From Phaseolibacter flectens ATCC 12775 (GTDB lineage: Bacteria > Pseudomonadota > Gammaproteobacteria > Enterobacterales > Enterobacteriaceae): a stretch of DNA of 64,000 nucleotides. The notes beneath the pieces were generated by a model, which did no database searches, was not told the origin of the DNA, and worked only from the letters and a program-made list of their open reading frames with translations. Below are positions 1-8,721 of this stretch, piece by piece. The DNA is taken from positions 186,001 to 250,000 of the forward strand of contig NZ_KI912487.1 of NCBI RefSeq assembly GCF_000518745.1. Reading direction: 5' to 3'. The translations under genes were made by a program, and so were the position numbers. Position 1 is the stretch's first letter. Each line of letters opens with the position of its first letter.

Positions 1-43
1 AGGGCGGGTATTCGCCATCGATTCACTAAACTGAAAGGAATGA

Positions 44-799
44 ATGATGACCAAATTGCACTCCATAGCCCTTGCCAGTCGGGTTGCGTTATTTCTTCTA
101 TTATTGCCGATTGCATTAATATTGCTGAAGTGGCATTGGCAGAGTGACACGCACTATCCAGGGTTAGGTGTTTTTTTCATGATAACACAAACCGTCAGTC
201 AGCCTTGGGGAATAGTGAGTACATTGATTATTCTCATCGTGTTGACTCTCCGACTCGGCGGGACTATCAACCAGAAAATGCGGGCAATCACGGCCTGTTT
301 ATTGGTGGTGGTGATGGGGCAGTTGACGGGACTCATTATTAAACCTATCGTTAATGAGCCAAGACCTTTTGTCAGTGAACTGAACAAGAGTGAACCGTAC
401 CTAGCTGGCTGTGATCCGCAACAGTGCTTAGCGCGTTTGAGGACTTCAGTACTTGAAAGGGCTGATATCGCTGATTGGCAACGGCAGCACTGGCTGGCAA
501 ATTTAAATGGTGCTTTCCCTTCTGGCCACAGCCTTTTTGCCAGTGGTTTTGCTATTTGGATCCTCTTGTTGCTGTGGCCTCATCGTTGTTATGTGCTCTG
601 TTCTCTCACGCTGTGTTGGGCGATAGCCGTGTTCTGGAGTCGTCTGGTCTTGGGGATGCATTGGCCTTGGGATGTGATTGCTTCTGTGATTATTTCATGG
701 TTGCTCACTGCACTTGTTTTGACCGTTTATACACCGATACCCGCATCGGGCCCACCAAAATACCATGAAAATGAACGCTCTGATGCGAAAAGTAAATGA
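44..799 (+). CDS. pgpB: Phosphatidylglycerophosphatase B (PAP2 family membrane phosphatase)
   Basis: PgpB dephosphorylates phosphatidylglycerol phosphate and also acts on undecaprenyl pyrophosphate and other lipid phosphates at the inner membrane. The 251-residue protein has several hydrophobic segments and the three PAP2 signature blocks: a K-x6-RP block around IKPIVNEPRP, the PSGH block in FPSGHSLFASG, and the SR-x5-H-x3-D block in SRLVLGMHWPWD. Two ATGs lie in tandem (44 and 47), both behind a GAAAGGAA-like ribosome site. The following lapA-lapB pair has the same order as in Escherichia coli, which supports orthology. Confidence 0.93.
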   Translation: MMTKLHSIALASRVALFLLLLPIALILLKWHWQSDTHYPGLGVFFMITQTVSQPWGIVSTLIILIVLTLRLGGTINQKMRAITACLLVVVMGQLTGLIIKPIVNEPRPFVSELNKSEPYLAGCDPQQCLARLRTSVLERADIADWQRQHWLANLNGAFPSGHSLFASGFAIWILLLLWPHRCYVLCSLTLCWAIAVFWSRLVLGMHWPWDVIASVIISWLLTALVLTVYTPIPASGPPKYHENERSDAKSK

Positions 800-882
800 T
801 TGCTGGTTAAACTGACTGTGGTGGTCGTCATTGGCGTAATTATTTGTCATAATAGGGGTTCTGTGGCTAACAAGGAGAGAAT

Positions 883-1152
883 GTGAAACTTAAATATCTG
901 GCACTGTTTTTTTTGGTTTTGGTTATCCTTATCATTACCTTCACATTAGGCAGCAAAAATGATCAAGTTATTACGTTTAACTATCTAATCGCACAGGGAC
1001 AATACCGTGTTTCTACCTTGTTAGCGACATTATTTGGGGTTGGTCTGTTATTCGGCTGGATCATTTGTACACTGATCTGGCTCAAAACTCGAATAGCACT
1101 GGCTCAAGCGAGGCATAAAATCAAACAATTAGAAAAGCAAATGAATGCGTAA
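883..1152 (+). CDS. lapA: LPS assembly protein A (YciS)
   Basis: LapA is a small inner-membrane protein that works with LapB and FtsH in controlling LpxC turnover and hence LPS synthesis. The protein has 89 residues, with two hydrophobic segments (about 5-22 and 44-66) and a charged, probably coiled C-terminal tail rich in K and Q. The start is a GTG at 883, placed 5-6 bases after a clear AAGGAG site. lapB follows 50 bases downstream, the usual lapAB operon arrangement. Confidence 0.92.
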   Translation: MKLKYLALFFLVLVILIITFTLGSKNDQVITFNYLIAQGQYRVSTLLATLFGVGLLFGWIICTLIWLKTRIALAQARHKIKQLEKQMNA

Positions 1153-1202
1153 ATTGAATGCGATGATTGATTTACTTGCATTCAATATTGAGGCCCGTCG
1201 GT

Positions 1203-2369
1203 ATGCTTGAACTCTTATTCCTCTTGTTGCCTGTAGCAGCCATGTATGGCTGGTATATGGGAAAGCGAAGTGCGTTGCAGCAGGAGCAAAAACATGCCAG
1301 TCGTTTGTCACGAGACTATGTGGCGGGCGTAAATTTTCTCCTTTCTGATCAAAAAGACAAAGCTGTAAATCTGTTCCTTGATTTACTAAAAGAGGACAGT
1401 GGTGCCTTTGAAGCGCATTTAACCTTGGGTAACTTATTTCGTAGTCGTGGTGAAGTGGATAGGGCTATACGTATTCATCAGTCTTTGATGGAAAGTAGTT
1501 CCTTGAATTACGACCAGCGGTTACTTGCCATTCAACAATTAGGCCGAGACTACCTCGTTGCCGGTTTCTATGATCGTGCCGAAGCCATGTTTTTGCAGCT
1601 GACGGATGAAACAGAGTTTAGACACAGTGGCTTTCAGCAGTTATTGCAAATCTACCAATTAACCAGTGATTGGCCAAAAGCGATTGAGGTCGCTGAAAAA
1701 TTAGTTCGTCTGGGTAAAAAACAGGAATCCCTTCTTGTTGCCCATTTTTATTGTGAAAAGGCCTTGAAAGCCATGTTCAATGAAGATCACCAACTGGCGT
1801 TGACGCTGTTACGTAAGGCCGAATCGGCGGATAAACAGTCTGTGCGAGTCCCAATCATGCAAGGGCGGATCTTGATCGCGAAAAATGAAGACAAAAAAGC
1901 AATAACGGTGTTAGAGAGCGTACTGAAAAAAGATCCCATCATGGTCAGTGAAGTTTTGTTGTTATTGCAAGGGTGCTATCAACGTACCAATAATGATAAA
2001 GGCTGGTATCGGTTTTTAAAGCAATGCATTGAATATGATACTGGCAGCATGCCTGCCATTTATTTATCTGCCTATATAGAGAAGACAGAAGGGCTTGAAT
2101 CGGCGCAGAAATTTTTGGCGTCACACTTAGAACAAAAACCCTCACTCAGGGGGTTTGAGCATCTGATTGGTTATTATCTACAAAGCGCGGAAGACGGAAG
2201 AGCAAAAGACAGTTTGCAGGTGTTACTTAGCATGGTCACAGAGCAGTTGACCTATAAGTCACGTTATGGCTGTCAGAAATGTGGTTTCAAATCGAACACC
2301 ATCTACTGGCATTGTCCATCTTGTCGTAGTTGGTCAACAGTGAAACCCCTAAAAGGTTTAGACGGCTAA
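1203..2369 (+). CDS. lapB: LPS assembly protein B (YciM), TPR and rubredoxin-like domains
   Basis: LapB is an inner-membrane-anchored cytoplasmic protein that presents LpxC to the protease FtsH. I start it at ATG 1203 (MLELLFLLLP), giving 388 residues, the family length, with a GAGG site about 9 bases upstream. A longer TTG-initiated frame from 1167 adds residues the family lacks. In order: one N-terminal membrane anchor, a long array of TPR-like helices (LTLGNLFRSRGEVDRAIRIH and following), and a C-terminal rubredoxin-like zinc domain with two CxxC pairs (CQKC and CPSC). The TPR and CxxC parts are both required for function in E. coli. Confidence 0.95.
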   Translation: MLELLFLLLPVAAMYGWYMGKRSALQQEQKHASRLSRDYVAGVNFLLSDQKDKAVNLFLDLLKEDSGAFEAHLTLGNLFRSRGEVDRAIRIHQSLMESSSLNYDQRLLAIQQLGRDYLVAGFYDRAEAMFLQLTDETEFRHSGFQQLLQIYQLTSDWPKAIEVAEKLVRLGKKQESLLVAHFYCEKALKAMFNEDHQLALTLLRKAESADKQSVRVPIMQGRILIAKNEDKKAITVLESVLKKDPIMVSEVLLLLQGCYQRTNNDKGWYRFLKQCIEYDTGSMPAIYLSAYIEKTEGLESAQKFLASHLEQKPSLRGFEHLIGYYLQSAEDGRAKDSLQVLLSMVTEQLTYKSRYGCQKCGFKSNTIYWHCPSCRSWSTVKPLKGLDG

Positions 2370-2501
2370 ATGTTTCTTTTCTTGCTCACTTTAGTTACAA
2401 CATACATATAATGCGTAATAAAAACAGCCGATGAAAAAGTTGTACCCAGCAAGCTTAAGCAGGTAAAATCAGGCATTATTTCTCTACAACGGGGGCAGTC
2501 A

Positions 2502-3224
2502 ATGGCAGTATCTGGATCTCAACAAGTGACATCACCGATTGTGGTCGCGTTGGACTTTGATAATAGCCGACAAGCACTTGAACTGGCTGATAAACTTGAC
2601 CCTCACCAATGCCGATTAAAAATTGGTAAAGAACTTTTTACCCGAGCAGGGCCTTCGTTAGTGAATTGCCTTCAACAGCAGCAATTCGATATTTTTCTTG
2701 ACCTTAAGTTTCATGATATCCCTAATACCGTTGCCAAAGCCGTTGCCTCTGCTGCCGATCTTGGCGTTTGGATGGTCAATGTCCATGCCAGTGGTGGGAT
2801 AAGAATGATGCAGGCGGCACGTCATGCGTTGCAACCCTTTGCTGATGATGCACCTAAACTGATTGCTGTTACCGTATTGACCAGCATGGACGACCAAGAT
2901 TTGCAGGATATTGGTATTCAGGTTAGCGCTGCCGATTATGCCAACAGACTGGCTCAACTGACGCAACAGTGTGAGTTAGATGGCGTGGTCTGTTCAGCGA
3001 GAGAAGCTGCTCAATTCCGTCAGCAATTTGGCCCGCACTTTACCTTATTAACCCCGGGCATTCGTCCCGAAGGCAGTGCGACTGATGATCAGCGTCGCGT
3101 GATGACACCGTTACAAGCTCAACAGGCAGGGGTGGATTACATGGTGATAGGCAGACCGATCACCCAATCAGCCGATCCCGCCAACACCTTGGCCTCGATT
3201 ATTTCAACGCTGAGGAGTGCCTGA
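2502..3224 (+). CDS. pyrF: Orotidine 5'-phosphate decarboxylase
   Basis: PyrF converts OMP to UMP, the last step of de novo pyrimidine synthesis, in the cytoplasm. The protein is 240 residues, normal for the enterobacterial enzyme. The catalytic D-x-K-x-x-D block is visible as DLKFHDIPN (K69 and D72 by my count), and the phosphate-binding end reads MVIGRPITQ. The start ATG at 2502 follows a GGGGG-rich ribosome site. The stop codon overlaps the yciH start by one base (TGATG), so the two are translationally coupled. Confidence 0.96.
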   Translation: MAVSGSQQVTSPIVVALDFDNSRQALELADKLDPHQCRLKIGKELFTRAGPSLVNCLQQQQFDIFLDLKFHDIPNTVAKAVASAADLGVWMVNVHASGGIRMMQAARHALQPFADDAPKLIAVTVLTSMDDQDLQDIGIQVSAADYANRLAQLTQQCELDGVVCSAREAAQFRQQFGPHFTLLTPGIRPEGSATDDQRRVMTPLQAQQAGVDYMVIGRPITQSADPANTLASIISTLRSA

Positions 3225-3547
3225 TGTCCAAGACTAATCCATTAGTTTATAGTACAGGTGTCGGGCGCATCACTGAGCAACCCGCAAAGGAAATCCTACC
3301 AAAAGGGGACGGTATCATTCGGATCAGCCGACAAACCCATGGTCGTAAAGGGAAGGGTGTCTCAGTCCTTACCGGCTTTGATCTCAATGAGGCTGAATTG
3401 CTTAAACTGGCAGCCACCTTGAAAAAAAAATGTGGATGTGGCGGAAGCGTGGTGGAGGGCAGTATAGAAATCCAAGGCGATAAACGAGAATTATTGCAAA
3501 CACTTCTCCAGCAATTTGGCTATAAAGTAAAACTTGCTGGCGGTTAA
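3224..3547 (+). CDS. yciH: SUI1/eIF1-like translation factor YciH
   Basis: This 107-residue protein belongs to the SUI1 (eIF1) family. In E. coli YciH affects initiation-complex fidelity and expression of stress genes. The typical central core is present: RISRQTHGRKGKGVSVLTG, then a KKKCGCGGSV block followed by the glycine/basic C-terminus ending in KVKLAGG. It overlaps the pyrF stop by one base and is the last gene of the backbone before accessory island 1. Confidence 0.94.
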   Translation: MSKTNPLVYSTGVGRITEQPAKEILPKGDGIIRISRQTHGRKGKGVSVLTGFDLNEAELLKLAATLKKKCGCGGSVVEGSIEIQGDKRELLQTLLQQFGYKVKLAGG

Positions 3548-3555
3548 TCTCACTA

Positions 3556-3602
3556 CATTCATGCATAGAAGGGTTTTTCATCCTAGCCTTGAGGGACTGA
3601 AG
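3556..3602. repeat. 47-bp direct repeat, copy A (copy B at 7973-8019)
   Basis: A 47-base block beginning CATTCATGCATAGAAGGG and ending GGGACTGAAG is identical at 7973-8019. On the minus strand both copies read LQSLKARMKNPSMHE, open in frame but without a recognisable protein context. Each copy sits at the distal side of tnpA-derived sequence, so it is probably a remnant of the same mobile element. Confidence 0.85.
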
Positions 3603-4690
3603 CGCTCTTACTGCCTGTACCGGGTGTTCAGCTGAAGACCCAGCAATTTTATTGCGTCCTGTGGATTCGTCGGGTGCCCCCAGAGAACGATAAACTTTGA
3701 TCCGGTTTGACTGCCAGTCTGCGCCCTGTAGTAATTTTTCGCGGGGATATCCCCACCGGTTACTGCCAGTAACGTAGATATCCCGCCGTCTCAGGCTGTC
3801 CTGCAGTTTACTGAGAAAGCACAGCGTGTATTCCCTTCGGGTGATATGTTTTTCCTTATTAATCACCAGTCGTTTCCATGGCCGCTAATGATTTCCGTTG
3901 GTGTGTCGTCAAAATACTGCCGTCGTGAGCCGAACTCGCGGCTGAGGAAATCGCAGGCATTGAGAGTGGTAATCCCTGCGGGAGCTGCTGAAAATTTGAC
4001 GGTATTCAGCAGACGGGGCAGGAAACGACGCCCCCCCGTACTGCTCCACTATTTCATCATGAAAGTTATCGTCTGAGGGACGGGCAATTTCACGGACAAG
4101 CGCGATGATATCGGCCAGTTTTTGCCTGGGGATGTGGCTGAATACCTCAGCCCGGATTAATTCGTCCGGCGTTTCTTCTTTCAGCAGGTACGAACACGCG
4201 CTGGCTAACGCCAGTGCTGATTTATCCAGATCCTTCAGAGATCGGAGCCGTTTTTTCTGCCATTGAACACCGATGTCATTTCCGCATAACGAGCGAAATT
4301 TTTCAGACGTACAGCCGGGATCGCACTCAGATTATCAATATGAAGGCCGAAATCACTCAGCGTTTTCCAGCGTTCAATTGCCTCATTAAACGCCGGCCCA
4401 CTGATGGTCACCGAGCCTTTTTTCAGTGATTCCAGCAAAGACTGGCGGCCGGAATCAGCGGGGCCCAGCTGCGTATCCAGGTGTGAACGCTGCACTGCAG
4501 ACGGTATTTTTGCCAGCCTGTTCCACAGGCGCAGCGTTGCCTTTTCCCTTACCTCTGAAATCAGTCGGGCCAGCGTGGTGGCTCCGGGGAGAATAATTCT
4601 GTGCTGCATCAGCCACCCTGTCGCTAGGTCGAAAAGCAGGCCGGGGCGTTCGTTGCTTGTCTGGAAATGCATGGGGCTAGTCTACTGATC
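3600..4690 (-). pseudogene. Tn3-family transposase remnant (tnpA, N-terminal half, frameshifted)
   Basis: Read on the minus strand, this stretch encodes consecutive pieces of a Tn3-type TnpA in shifting frames. Near 4670-4235: PGLLFDLATGWLMQHRIILP, then ATTLARLISEVREKATLRLW. Near 4020-3880: LPRLLNTVKFSAAP, NACDFLSREFGSRRQYFDD. Near 3866-3700: LVINKEKHITRREYTLCFLS, then KLQDSLRRRDIYVTGS and GYPREKLLQG. At least two frameshifts break it, and the C-terminal DDE catalytic half is absent. The family call comes from the known arrangement of these motifs in Tn3 transposases. Base composition is richer in GC than the flanking passenger genes. Confidence 0.85.
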
Positions 4691-4787
4691 ATGCAGCCTG
4701 TACCTGAAAAAGTCATTTAATTGTATTATCTTGATGCGTGAGTAAATTATACTTTCACGTAGTTTAACTAAATATATAGGTCACATC

Positions 4788-5924
4788 ATGGTAGGTTCTG
4801 TAACGCATGCTCCTCTCGGTAATTCTTCGATTTCGCCTCGGGCAGAGGCACCCATGGTTTATCAAAACTCAGCTGGGGACGGAAAAAAATTTATTCGGGA
4901 AATAAAATTCGCCAGTAATTCCCCCACTTCACTAAGTGATTACCCATTTGAACGAAAAATAATTCAGGTTAAAGAAGAAATTGTACAACACAGTGTAAAT
5001 GGGATAGAGAAAAGCCTTTTCAGGATTACGCGAAATAATCCAGTGTCGGTTTATGATGAAGGGCTGACTCCTGATGAGCCTAATGCATATGATACAAGTC
5101 ACTATATTGACGCAGTAAGGGTTAATTTTGAGCAAGAAATCAGACCATCTATTATGGCTCGTAAAGAAAAAGATAAAGAAGATGCATTAAATAGATTATC
5201 TTCAGCTGAGAAGATAAAAGGGCAAGCGCTTGGTGAGTTACTGGAAGGAATATCCTCTTTAATTTCGTCGGCTCCATTATCCTTTAATCATTGGAAGATC
5301 ATGTTGGGTGATAAACTCAGGAATTACTGGGAGCTTCAAGACGTCAGTGGGGGGCTAAATGAATACCAGAAAGCAAGAAATACACTTGAAATGAAAATAT
5401 ATAATGTTGGTAACTCTAACTCTGAACAAAGATGCACCATAAATGGACTTGACTTTTTCCCAAGCAAAACCACGAGCCCCGCAAGAATTAACTACGGCTC
5501 GGTTTCATTTGAAGGAGCACTCGGCGGGGCAAAAAAATATGGGAAGGGGGCTATGTTACTTAACGAATCAGTAAAGGAATATGTTACTTATACACCTTAT
5601 GATTCGTACATGCTTTTTAAAGAAGTAGGCGAGGAAGCATTCACTAGACATATTGCAATAAATGAAAATGTATACCCATTGATAGCGACAAAATTCCAAC
5701 CAAGGCTAAATAAAAAAATTCTTTTAGAAGCACGTGGCGGAGATGGAAGTGCAGGCGTTGAGTTGAGTGATGCTCATGATTATTTTGAATGGCAATCTCA
5801 TATTAAGATTCACTTTAACAGAGATATACAATCAATGGCTTTGAATGGCATGGACTCTGGCGTGGGTTATATAAACACATGGGCTGCTGACTTTTCCAAG
5901 AAAAATGGGATCCGATTGGATTAA
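4788..5924 (+). CDS. Orphan 378-aa protein, candidate secreted effector with possible ADP-ribosyltransferase-like C-terminus
   Basis: I do not recognise a firm family. The ATG at 4788 follows a short AGGT site. The first ~45 residues are rich in S, N, P and lack a Sec signal peptide, as in many type III effectors. Residues about 100-200 are charged and helical. The C-terminal part has the order R-x-N-Y-G-S-V (about 233), GGAKKYGKGAMLL (246-258), YTPYDS (268-273) and YFEWQ (332-336). This resembles, from memory, the R / S-T-D / E-x-Q layout of some bacterial ADP-ribosyltransferase-like families (DUF3626-type). That is a hypothesis from pattern only. The gene lies between a decayed tnpA and a Tn3 terminal repeat, so it was probably carried in by that element. 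Confidence 0.6.
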   Translation: MVGSVTHAPLGNSSISPRAEAPMVYQNSAGDGKKFIREIKFASNSPTSLSDYPFERKIIQVKEEIVQHSVNGIEKSLFRITRNNPVSVYDEGLTPDEPNAYDTSHYIDAVRVNFEQEIRPSIMARKEKDKEDALNRLSSAEKIKGQALGELLEGISSLISSAPLSFNHWKIMLGDKLRNYWELQDVSGGLNEYQKARNTLEMKIYNVGNSNSEQRCTINGLDFFPSKTTSPARINYGSVSFEGALGGAKKYGKGAMLLNESVKEYVTYTPYDSYMLFKEVGEEAFTRHIAINENVYPLIATKFQPRLNKKILLEARGGDGSAGVELSDAHDYFEWQSHIKIHFNRDIQSMALNGMDSGVGYINTWAADFSKKNGIRLD

Positions 5925-5976
5925 CATCAGTGGATAGGAAAAGAGCCTGTCAATAATTCAGTGTAACGTCCATCAT

Positions 5977-6020
5977 GGGGTTCTACGCCGGAATTTTCGG
6001 CGGTTCCGGCGTAGAACCCC
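5977..6020. repeat. 17-bp perfect inverted repeat (strong hairpin) abutting a Tn3 end
   Basis: The arm GGGGTTCTACGCCGGAA (5977-5993) is the exact reverse complement of TTCCGGCGTAGAACCCC (6004-6020), with a 10-base loop. The right arm runs directly into the Tn3-type repeat that begins at 6020. No T-tract follows, so it is not a standard intrinsic terminator for the upstream gene, although it could act as a 3' end stabiliser. Confidence 0.85.
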
Positions 6021-6057
6021 TTAACGTGAGTTTTCGTTCCACTGAGCATCAGACCCC
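6020..6057 (-). mobile_element. Tn3-type 38-bp terminal inverted repeat (right-hand end)
   Basis: The 38 bases begin CTTAACGTGAGTTTTCGTTC and end CAGACCCC. On the minus strand this is the classical Tn3/Tn1 terminal repeat (GGGGTCTGA...ACGTTAAG) with one difference that I can see. The CCCC end faces right, so the element it terminates lay to the left, covering the 4788 gene and the tnpA remnant. No matching left end is visible near 3550. Confidence 0.88.
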
Positions 6058-6098
6058 ATCTCTTATCTCTTTCCGACACTGACTCAATCACGGGACGA
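6058..6098. repeat. 41-bp direct repeat, copy A (copy B at 8152-8192)
   Basis: The block ATCTCTTATCTCTTTCCGAC through CACGGGACGA is the same at 8152-8192. In copy A it lies between the Tn3 end and the duplicated effector-like unit. In copy B about 370 extra bases separate it from that unit. Confidence 0.85.
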
Positions 6099-6252
6099 AT
6101 AAGTTAAAAAACAAGGGGAGGTTATTATTTAATAACATTATTAATAAGCTACCAGTGTTAGTCGTCAGTTACACCATTTTTTAGCATGGCAGCATGCGAG
6201 GGCTGAGGATGGTTTCTCATCATTTAAATTAAATAAGGTCATTGGAATAATT

Positions 6253-7704
6253 ATGCCGTTAATAAATGGGGTGGGTATAACAAAAACAGATTCACAGACA
6301 ATGAAATCTGAGTCAAATATTAAGAATGATAATTCTTATCAGCATCATGATGTGTTGGCGTCATTAATAAAGGTAAAGCAGAGCACTTTAGCTATGACGA
6401 CAGAATCAGAGCAAGATAGATTAAGCAAACAAAAAAAAGCACTCCTTAATAAATCAATAGCCCCTTTAATTGCATCAAAACTATTAACTTGTGTTCAGTT
6501 TAATGGTTTCGGTAAAATTATTTCACTTACGATGCCACTTAAAGACAGTGACTTCAATCTGCTAATCAATAATACCATCACGCCATTAACAGAGACACCT
6601 GTTTTGAATCGGGAGAACACTAATATATCATGTGATATTCAAAAAGAATTTTTAGAGAAAATTAAATATCTTTTCTTATCTGACGATCTGTCAAATGAAT
6701 CGTTGAATTTATTAGTTAAGAAATTAATTGATTACATTGAACCTGATCATCCTGTTATCAAAAAAATGAATGAACTAATAAACAACATAGAAAAAGGCGA
6801 GAGTATTCATATCACGAAACATAATGATAATTACTATGGGCGCACATTTGACTCCCTGATTGCCGAATTAACTGTCACGCAACCAACAACAGCGATGGAT
6901 AACTGCATTGCAGTAATTATAAAAGAAATAAACAATGACTTTTTTGATATGACTGAAAAAGGAAAATATCATTTCATAGGGAAAGTTTGTGATCGAATGA
7001 TAAACGATAAAGCACCTTGGTTTGATAAAATTCCTGAAGCAAAGAATTTTTTAAAATCATCTTCGGCAGATGATTTTATTAAGATGATGAATACCACAAG
7101 CCCACTTAAAAATTTATTAATAATGTTTTTATCTATAAAGATTTTATTATGTACCCCAGCAAAAGCTAAACTCATGCAGATGGATACGAATCCTTTTTAT
7201 TATAATACGATTATTAAACAAAGAAACATCAAAGATTCTCCAATGGAGGACGTGACAAGTAGTAGGACTGGTATTAAACTTTTTTATCAAATGCAGGGGG
7301 GATCTCAGGATTCTAAGTGTGATGGTGTACGCCCAATCGATATAATTACTTTACAAACAAAAAAATTATCCACCCATAACAAACTGGCACATCGCTATGA
7401 AAAGCCTGTCGTTATTGGTATGTCTGGCAGTTCAAACGTGCTGAAATCTTTTTTTAAAATTTTAAAGTCAAAAGAACATTTTGATATTGATGAAGCACAA
7501 TTTTTAGCTGCTTGTGTATTTGTCTACAGTGGTGGCCATTCAATCAATGAAGCCTATACTGTATTTAATTACAATGAAAAAGAACCCTTTAGCCCAATCA
7601 ATTATTGGTCTTTAAGCCAGAGTAACGCGAGTATTAAAAACATAATGGACTCTGCATATGAACATTTAATCAATGAAGCAATGAAATTAAACGTTGATAT
7701 TTGA
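6253..7704 (+). CDS. Orphan 483-aa protein, candidate effector, paralog 1
   Basis: No family recognised. It starts MPLINGVGITKTDSQTMKSE behind a weak GGAA site and has no signal peptide or membrane segment. The protein is K, N, I-rich and mostly helical by inspection. Near the C-terminus it has GMSGSS (about 389-394) and YSGGHSINEAY (about 425), followed by a nearly invariant tail. It is paralogous to the 500-aa gene at 8722. Compared with that copy it lacks 17 codons after NREN (about residue 118), the two proteins are almost identical over roughly the first 210 residues and the last 80, and they differ strongly in between. The AT-rich codon use and Tn3 ends point to transfer. A type III effector role is inference from context. 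Confidence 0.65.
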   Translation: MPLINGVGITKTDSQTMKSESNIKNDNSYQHHDVLASLIKVKQSTLAMTTESEQDRLSKQKKALLNKSIAPLIASKLLTCVQFNGFGKIISLTMPLKDSDFNLLINNTITPLTETPVLNRENTNISCDIQKEFLEKIKYLFLSDDLSNESLNLLVKKLIDYIEPDHPVIKKMNELINNIEKGESIHITKHNDNYYGRTFDSLIAELTVTQPTTAMDNCIAVIIKEINNDFFDMTEKGKYHFIGKVCDRMINDKAPWFDKIPEAKNFLKSSSADDFIKMMNTTSPLKNLLIMFLSIKILLCTPAKAKLMQMDTNPFYYNTIIKQRNIKDSPMEDVTSSRTGIKLFYQMQGGSQDSKCDGVRPIDIITLQTKKLSTHNKLAHRYEKPVVIGMSGSSNVLKSFFKILKSKEHFDIDEAQFLAACVFVYSGGHSINEAYTVFNYNEKEPFSPINYWSLSQSNASIKNIMDSAYEHLINEAMKLNVDI

Positions 7705-7800
7705 GTGAGATGCTGCATGGCTATAGGTTTTACGCATACACACCCGATGACAAATTATCGCATTGAACAAGATTAGGATATTTGAACTTTGCCATAAACA

Positions 7801-7836
7801 GGGCTGACGCTCAATGGAACGAAAACTCACGTTAAG
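7801..7836 (+). mobile_element. Tn3-type terminal inverted repeat (left-hand end, one base short)
   Basis: GGGCTGACGCTCAATGGAAC followed by GAAAACTCACGTTAAG matches the Tn3 terminal repeat except for the extreme end. The G-run faces left, so the element continued to the right. Immediately inside it lies the 3' end of a tnpA on the minus strand, the normal Tn3 arrangement. Confidence 0.85.
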
Positions 7837-7921
7837 CAATGCTTTCTTCTTCTGACACCTCTTTTAATGTCCGCAGATACCCTCTGGTCACCAGCTCTGC
7901 CAGGATAAAGGAATATTGACA
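7832..7921 (-). pseudogene. 3' end of a Tn3-family tnpA (fragment)
   Basis: Minus-strand codons read CQYSFILAELVTRGYLRTLK then EVSEEESIA and a TAA that lies inside the terminal repeat. This corresponds to the usual TnpA C-terminus (GRYSF...RGxLRPLR) stopping at the transposon end. Only about 30 codons remain. Confidence 0.7.
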
Positions 7922-7972
7922 GCATAAAATGTGCGGGTAATTAACAAAGAGGAGTCGACGTAAAGGAAAACC

Positions 7973-8019
7973 CATTCATGCATAGAAGGGTTTTTCATCC
8001 TAGCCTTGAGGGACTGAAG
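7973..8019. repeat. 47-bp direct repeat, copy B (copy A at 3556-3602)
   Basis: Same 47-mer as next to yciH. Here it follows the end of duplicated unit copy 1, and beyond it (about 8040-8085) comes sequence similar to tnpA at 3707-3745 (CTGCCAGTCTG...CTGTA...TTTTT). This is another decayed transposase fragment. Confidence 0.85.
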
Positions 8020-8151
8020 AGCACTTACTTTTACGCCGCGCGCTAAAAGCTCACTGCCAGTCTGTCGCGCTGTATCATTTTTTGCCAAAATACCATCACC
8101 CCGTATGCAGTGCAGGATGTTCTGGCTCTCGTGCATAATTCGGCTGCGTAT

Positions 8152-8192
8152 ATCTCTTATCTCTTTCCGACACTGACTCAATCACGGGACGA
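8152..8192. repeat. 41-bp direct repeat, copy B (copy A at 6058-6098)
   Basis: The block is identical to 6058-6098. From 8193 to 8565 I see no gene: the stretch is AT-rich, has no open frame with a ribosome site, and is absent from the equivalent place in copy 1. Confidence 0.85.
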
Positions 8193-8721
8193 GATTGATG
8201 AGAAACCTTTGTTTCACGTGAATCCCTTCTGATACTGCACGTTCTTGCTGAACTGTCTCAATTTTTCACTTTATGATCCTGTTTTCTGATGCATTACAGA
8301 TTGCGTAGTTTACTGGCTATCAGAGTTGAGGCCATCAGTACTTGCGTTAATTTCTTAACTAAATGGCGATTGATATCAACAAAAATTAAATATAAATAAA
8401 GAATTATAAATAAATCTTGAATTGATGGTTTTAAATTATTTTTTTATGACATTGCCAATGTTATATTTCAGAATTAATTCAATTTTTATTGTGATATAAA
8501 TATAGGTTGTCGGAAACATTATACTAGAAATAAAATCATTAACCATAACTAAAAAAGCAGACAAAAATAAGTTAAAAAAACAATGTGAAGTTCTTATTTG
8601 AGAGCATTATTAATAAACTACCAGTGTTAGTCGCCAGTTACACTATTTTTTAGCATGGCAGCATGCGAGGGCTGAGGATAATTTCTCATCATTTAAATCA
8701 AATAATGTCGTTGGAATAATT

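Larger units (their letters stand above)
6098..7965 (+). repeat. Duplicated ~1.9-kb unit, copy 1 (copy 2 at 8566-10487)
   Basis: Upstream flank, gene and downstream flank are all repeated. Homology begins at AATAAGTTAAAAAACAA and ends at GTCGACGTAAAG. It includes a conserved leader with GCATGGCAGCATGCGAGGG, the large orphan gene, a 3' segment with a Tn3-type end and the last codons of a tnpA. Leader and 3' flank differ only by scattered substitutions and small indels, so the duplication is recent relative to the divergence inside the genes. Confidence 0.9.

Noticed and set aside
3224..3866. 154-codon minus frame over the end of yciH
   Set aside because: The part above 3600 is real tnpA remnant; the part inside yciH is an antisense extension.
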